Part shown: piece after piece, positions 13,741-14,629 of the stretch | Layout: each line of letters starts with the position of its first letter | How positions within the stretch are numbered: position 1 is the stretch's first letter | NCBI GenBank assembly: GCA_023432075.1 | Contig: JAEYVD010000642.1 | Location: forward strand, 1 to 14,629 | Direction: 5' to 3' | Source: Pseudomonadota bacterium | GTDB taxonomy: Bacteria > Pseudomonadota > Gammaproteobacteria > Burkholderiales > Burkholderiaceae_B | Length of the DNA stretch: 14,629 nt | Notes under the pieces: generated by a model | The model's input: the letters and a program-made list of their open reading frames with translations, nothing else | Told to the model about the DNA's origin: nothing | The model's database searches: none | Position numbers and translations under genes: made by a program

Positions 13741-14629
13741 TCAATATTGATAAGTCAGTGAGACGCGCACGCTGCGTCCCGGTTCCGTGTACCAATCCAC
13801 CGCACGCGGGATCGCGGTGGCGCCCGCGGTCGGCACGTTGATGGCCTCCCAGTACTTCTTGTCGAACAGGTTGAACACGCCCGCCTGCACCTGCAAGCCC
13901 TTCACCGCAGCCGGACGCCAGTAGCCCATCAGGTCGACCACGCCATAGCCCGGCGCCTTGAAATCAGGGTTGGGCGCGTCGGCCGAGGCATCCGGATACT
14001 CGACCTTGTTGCGCTGCATCGCCGTGGTCAGCATGGCGTCCACGCCCCACACGTCGCGGCCATACCCCACGCCCAGCACAGCTTTCAGCGGCGCCACGGA
14101 ATTCAGGTACTGCCCCGTGCCCTCGTCCTTGCCGACCGCCCATGCCAGCGACCCCCACGTACGCCAGCCCGGCGCAAACTTCCAGTGCGCGCTTGCCTCG
14201 GCGCCGTAAATGCGGACCTTGGCGCGGTTGACGTTGCCCGTCACACCCAGCGGATACTGGCCTGCCCAGCCCGCCTGCCACTGCGGCGAACTGGCGTTCA
14301 GCGGCACATCGCCATCGATAAAGTTCTGATAGCGATTATCAAAGAACGATACTGCACCGCCCAGGTCGTCGGAACCGAGCTTGGCGCCCAACTCCCAGCC
14401 CTTGCTGGTCTCCGGTTTCAGGTACGGATTGCCCACGCGCAGATAGGTGCCCGGGCCGCCGTAGTTGGTGTAGAGCTGCGTGGCGCTGGGCGCCTTGAAG
14501 CCGTAGGCGTACTGCGCATAGAGGCTGAGCTGCTCGGCCGCCCGCCACGTGCCCAGCAGCTTGGGCGAGAAGCGGCTGCCGCTGTTGCTGGGCGGCAGCG
14601 CGCCCGCGTTGGGATTGCTTTCGTAGCCG
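13741..14629 (-). CDS. hmuR: TonB-dependent haem/haemoglobin outer-membrane receptor, C-terminal part (partial)
   Basis: The reading frame is open from the right window edge to the stop at 13741, giving the last 295 residues of a TonB-dependent receptor (BhuR/HmuR type). The N-terminal signal, TonB box and plug lie outside. The visible part is the end of the 22-strand beta-barrel. It contains YAYGFKAPSATQLY and GNPYLKPETSKGWELG, equivalent to the FRAP and NPNL boxes of haem receptors, then alternating strand segments. It ends VRVSLTYQY with a C-terminal aromatic residue, as outer-membrane proteins require. Between the two boxes no histidine is present, whereas HemR-type receptors carry a key one there. 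Position ahead of hmuSTUV supports a role in haem uptake. TonB energises it. The promoter, and any Fur site, would lie beyond the window. Confidence 0.88.
   Translation of the reverse strand, partial: GYESNPNAGALPPSNSGSRFSPKLLGTWRAAEQLSLYAQYAYGFKAPSATQLYTNYGGPGTYLRVGNPYLKPETSKGWELGAKLGSDDLGGAVSFFDNRYQNFIDGDVPLNASSPQWQAGWAGQYPLGVTGNVNRAKVRIYGAEASAHWKFAPGWRTWGSLAWAVGKDEGTGQYLNSVAPLKAVLGVGYGRDVWGVDAMLTTAMQRNKVEYPDASADAPNPDFKAPGYGVVDLMGYWRPAAVKGLQVQAGVFNLFDKKYWEAINVPTAGATAIPRAVDWYTEPGRSVRVSLTYQY

Noticed and set aside
12496..13761. Long plus-strand open frame (421 codons) opposite hmuS and the end of hmuT
   Set aside because: It mirrors genes with clear homology on the other strand, and its translation is low-complexity, rich in R, A, H and Q, as expected of antisense frames in high-GC DNA.

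Overview
The window is high-GC, gene-dense DNA with short gaps and frequent start/stop overlaps. It looks like a betaproteobacterial chromosome of the Alcaligenaceae type (Achromobacter/Bordetella). That placement is an inference from three things: an orphan Bug (TctC-type) solute-binding protein, a haem operon in the bhuRSTUV order known from Bordetella, and a UrtBCDE urea transporter. No mobile element, CRISPR array, rRNA or tRNA was seen, and no gap exceeds 150 bases. Both outermost genes are cut by the window edge.

Layout, left to right. (1) 2-2782, + strand: the end of urtB, then complete urtC, urtD and urtE. This is the back half of a urea ABC importer, tightly coupled by ATGA overlaps and closed by a strong GC hairpin. 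(2) 2894-4009, + strand: a glutaredoxin-type arsenate reductase (arsC), then a PAP2-family membrane phosphatase resembling BcrC-type undecaprenyl-diphosphatases, with an inverted repeat just before its start. (3) 4062-6224, - strand: a tartrate/D-malate dehydrogenase-type oxidative decarboxylase followed by a secreted Bug protein, probably one organic-acid unit. (4) 6308-8466: a divergent alkylation-repair pair, ogt (-) and an Ada-sensor/AraC/AlkA fusion (+). Their 146-bp gap holds a nearly perfectly symmetric 39-bp dyad. (5) 8489-9894, - strand: yajQ followed by a LysR regulator. (6) 9972-14629, - strand: a haem uptake operon read as receptor (partial), hmuS, hmuT, hmuU, hmuV. A terminator-like hairpin lies between the receptor and hmuS.

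How the genes work together. UrtBCDE imports urea, but no urease gene is visible downstream. In the haem locus, the outer-membrane receptor, periplasmic HmuT, the HmuUV ABC importer and cytoplasmic HmuS form a complete route from the cell surface to the cytoplasm. Ogt and the Ada-AlkA fusion together carry the functions of E. coli Ada plus AlkA: direct reversal of alkylated bases, glycosylase repair, and probably methylation sensing.

I see no clearly novel multi-gene system. All protein genes fall into recognisable families. The most interesting unexplained signals are non-coding: the 39-bp dyad in the ogt/alkA divergent promoter region, the hairpin ahead of the PAP2 gene, overlapping alternative hairpins between the haem receptor and hmuS, and a terminator-like hairpin in the presumed yajQ leader.
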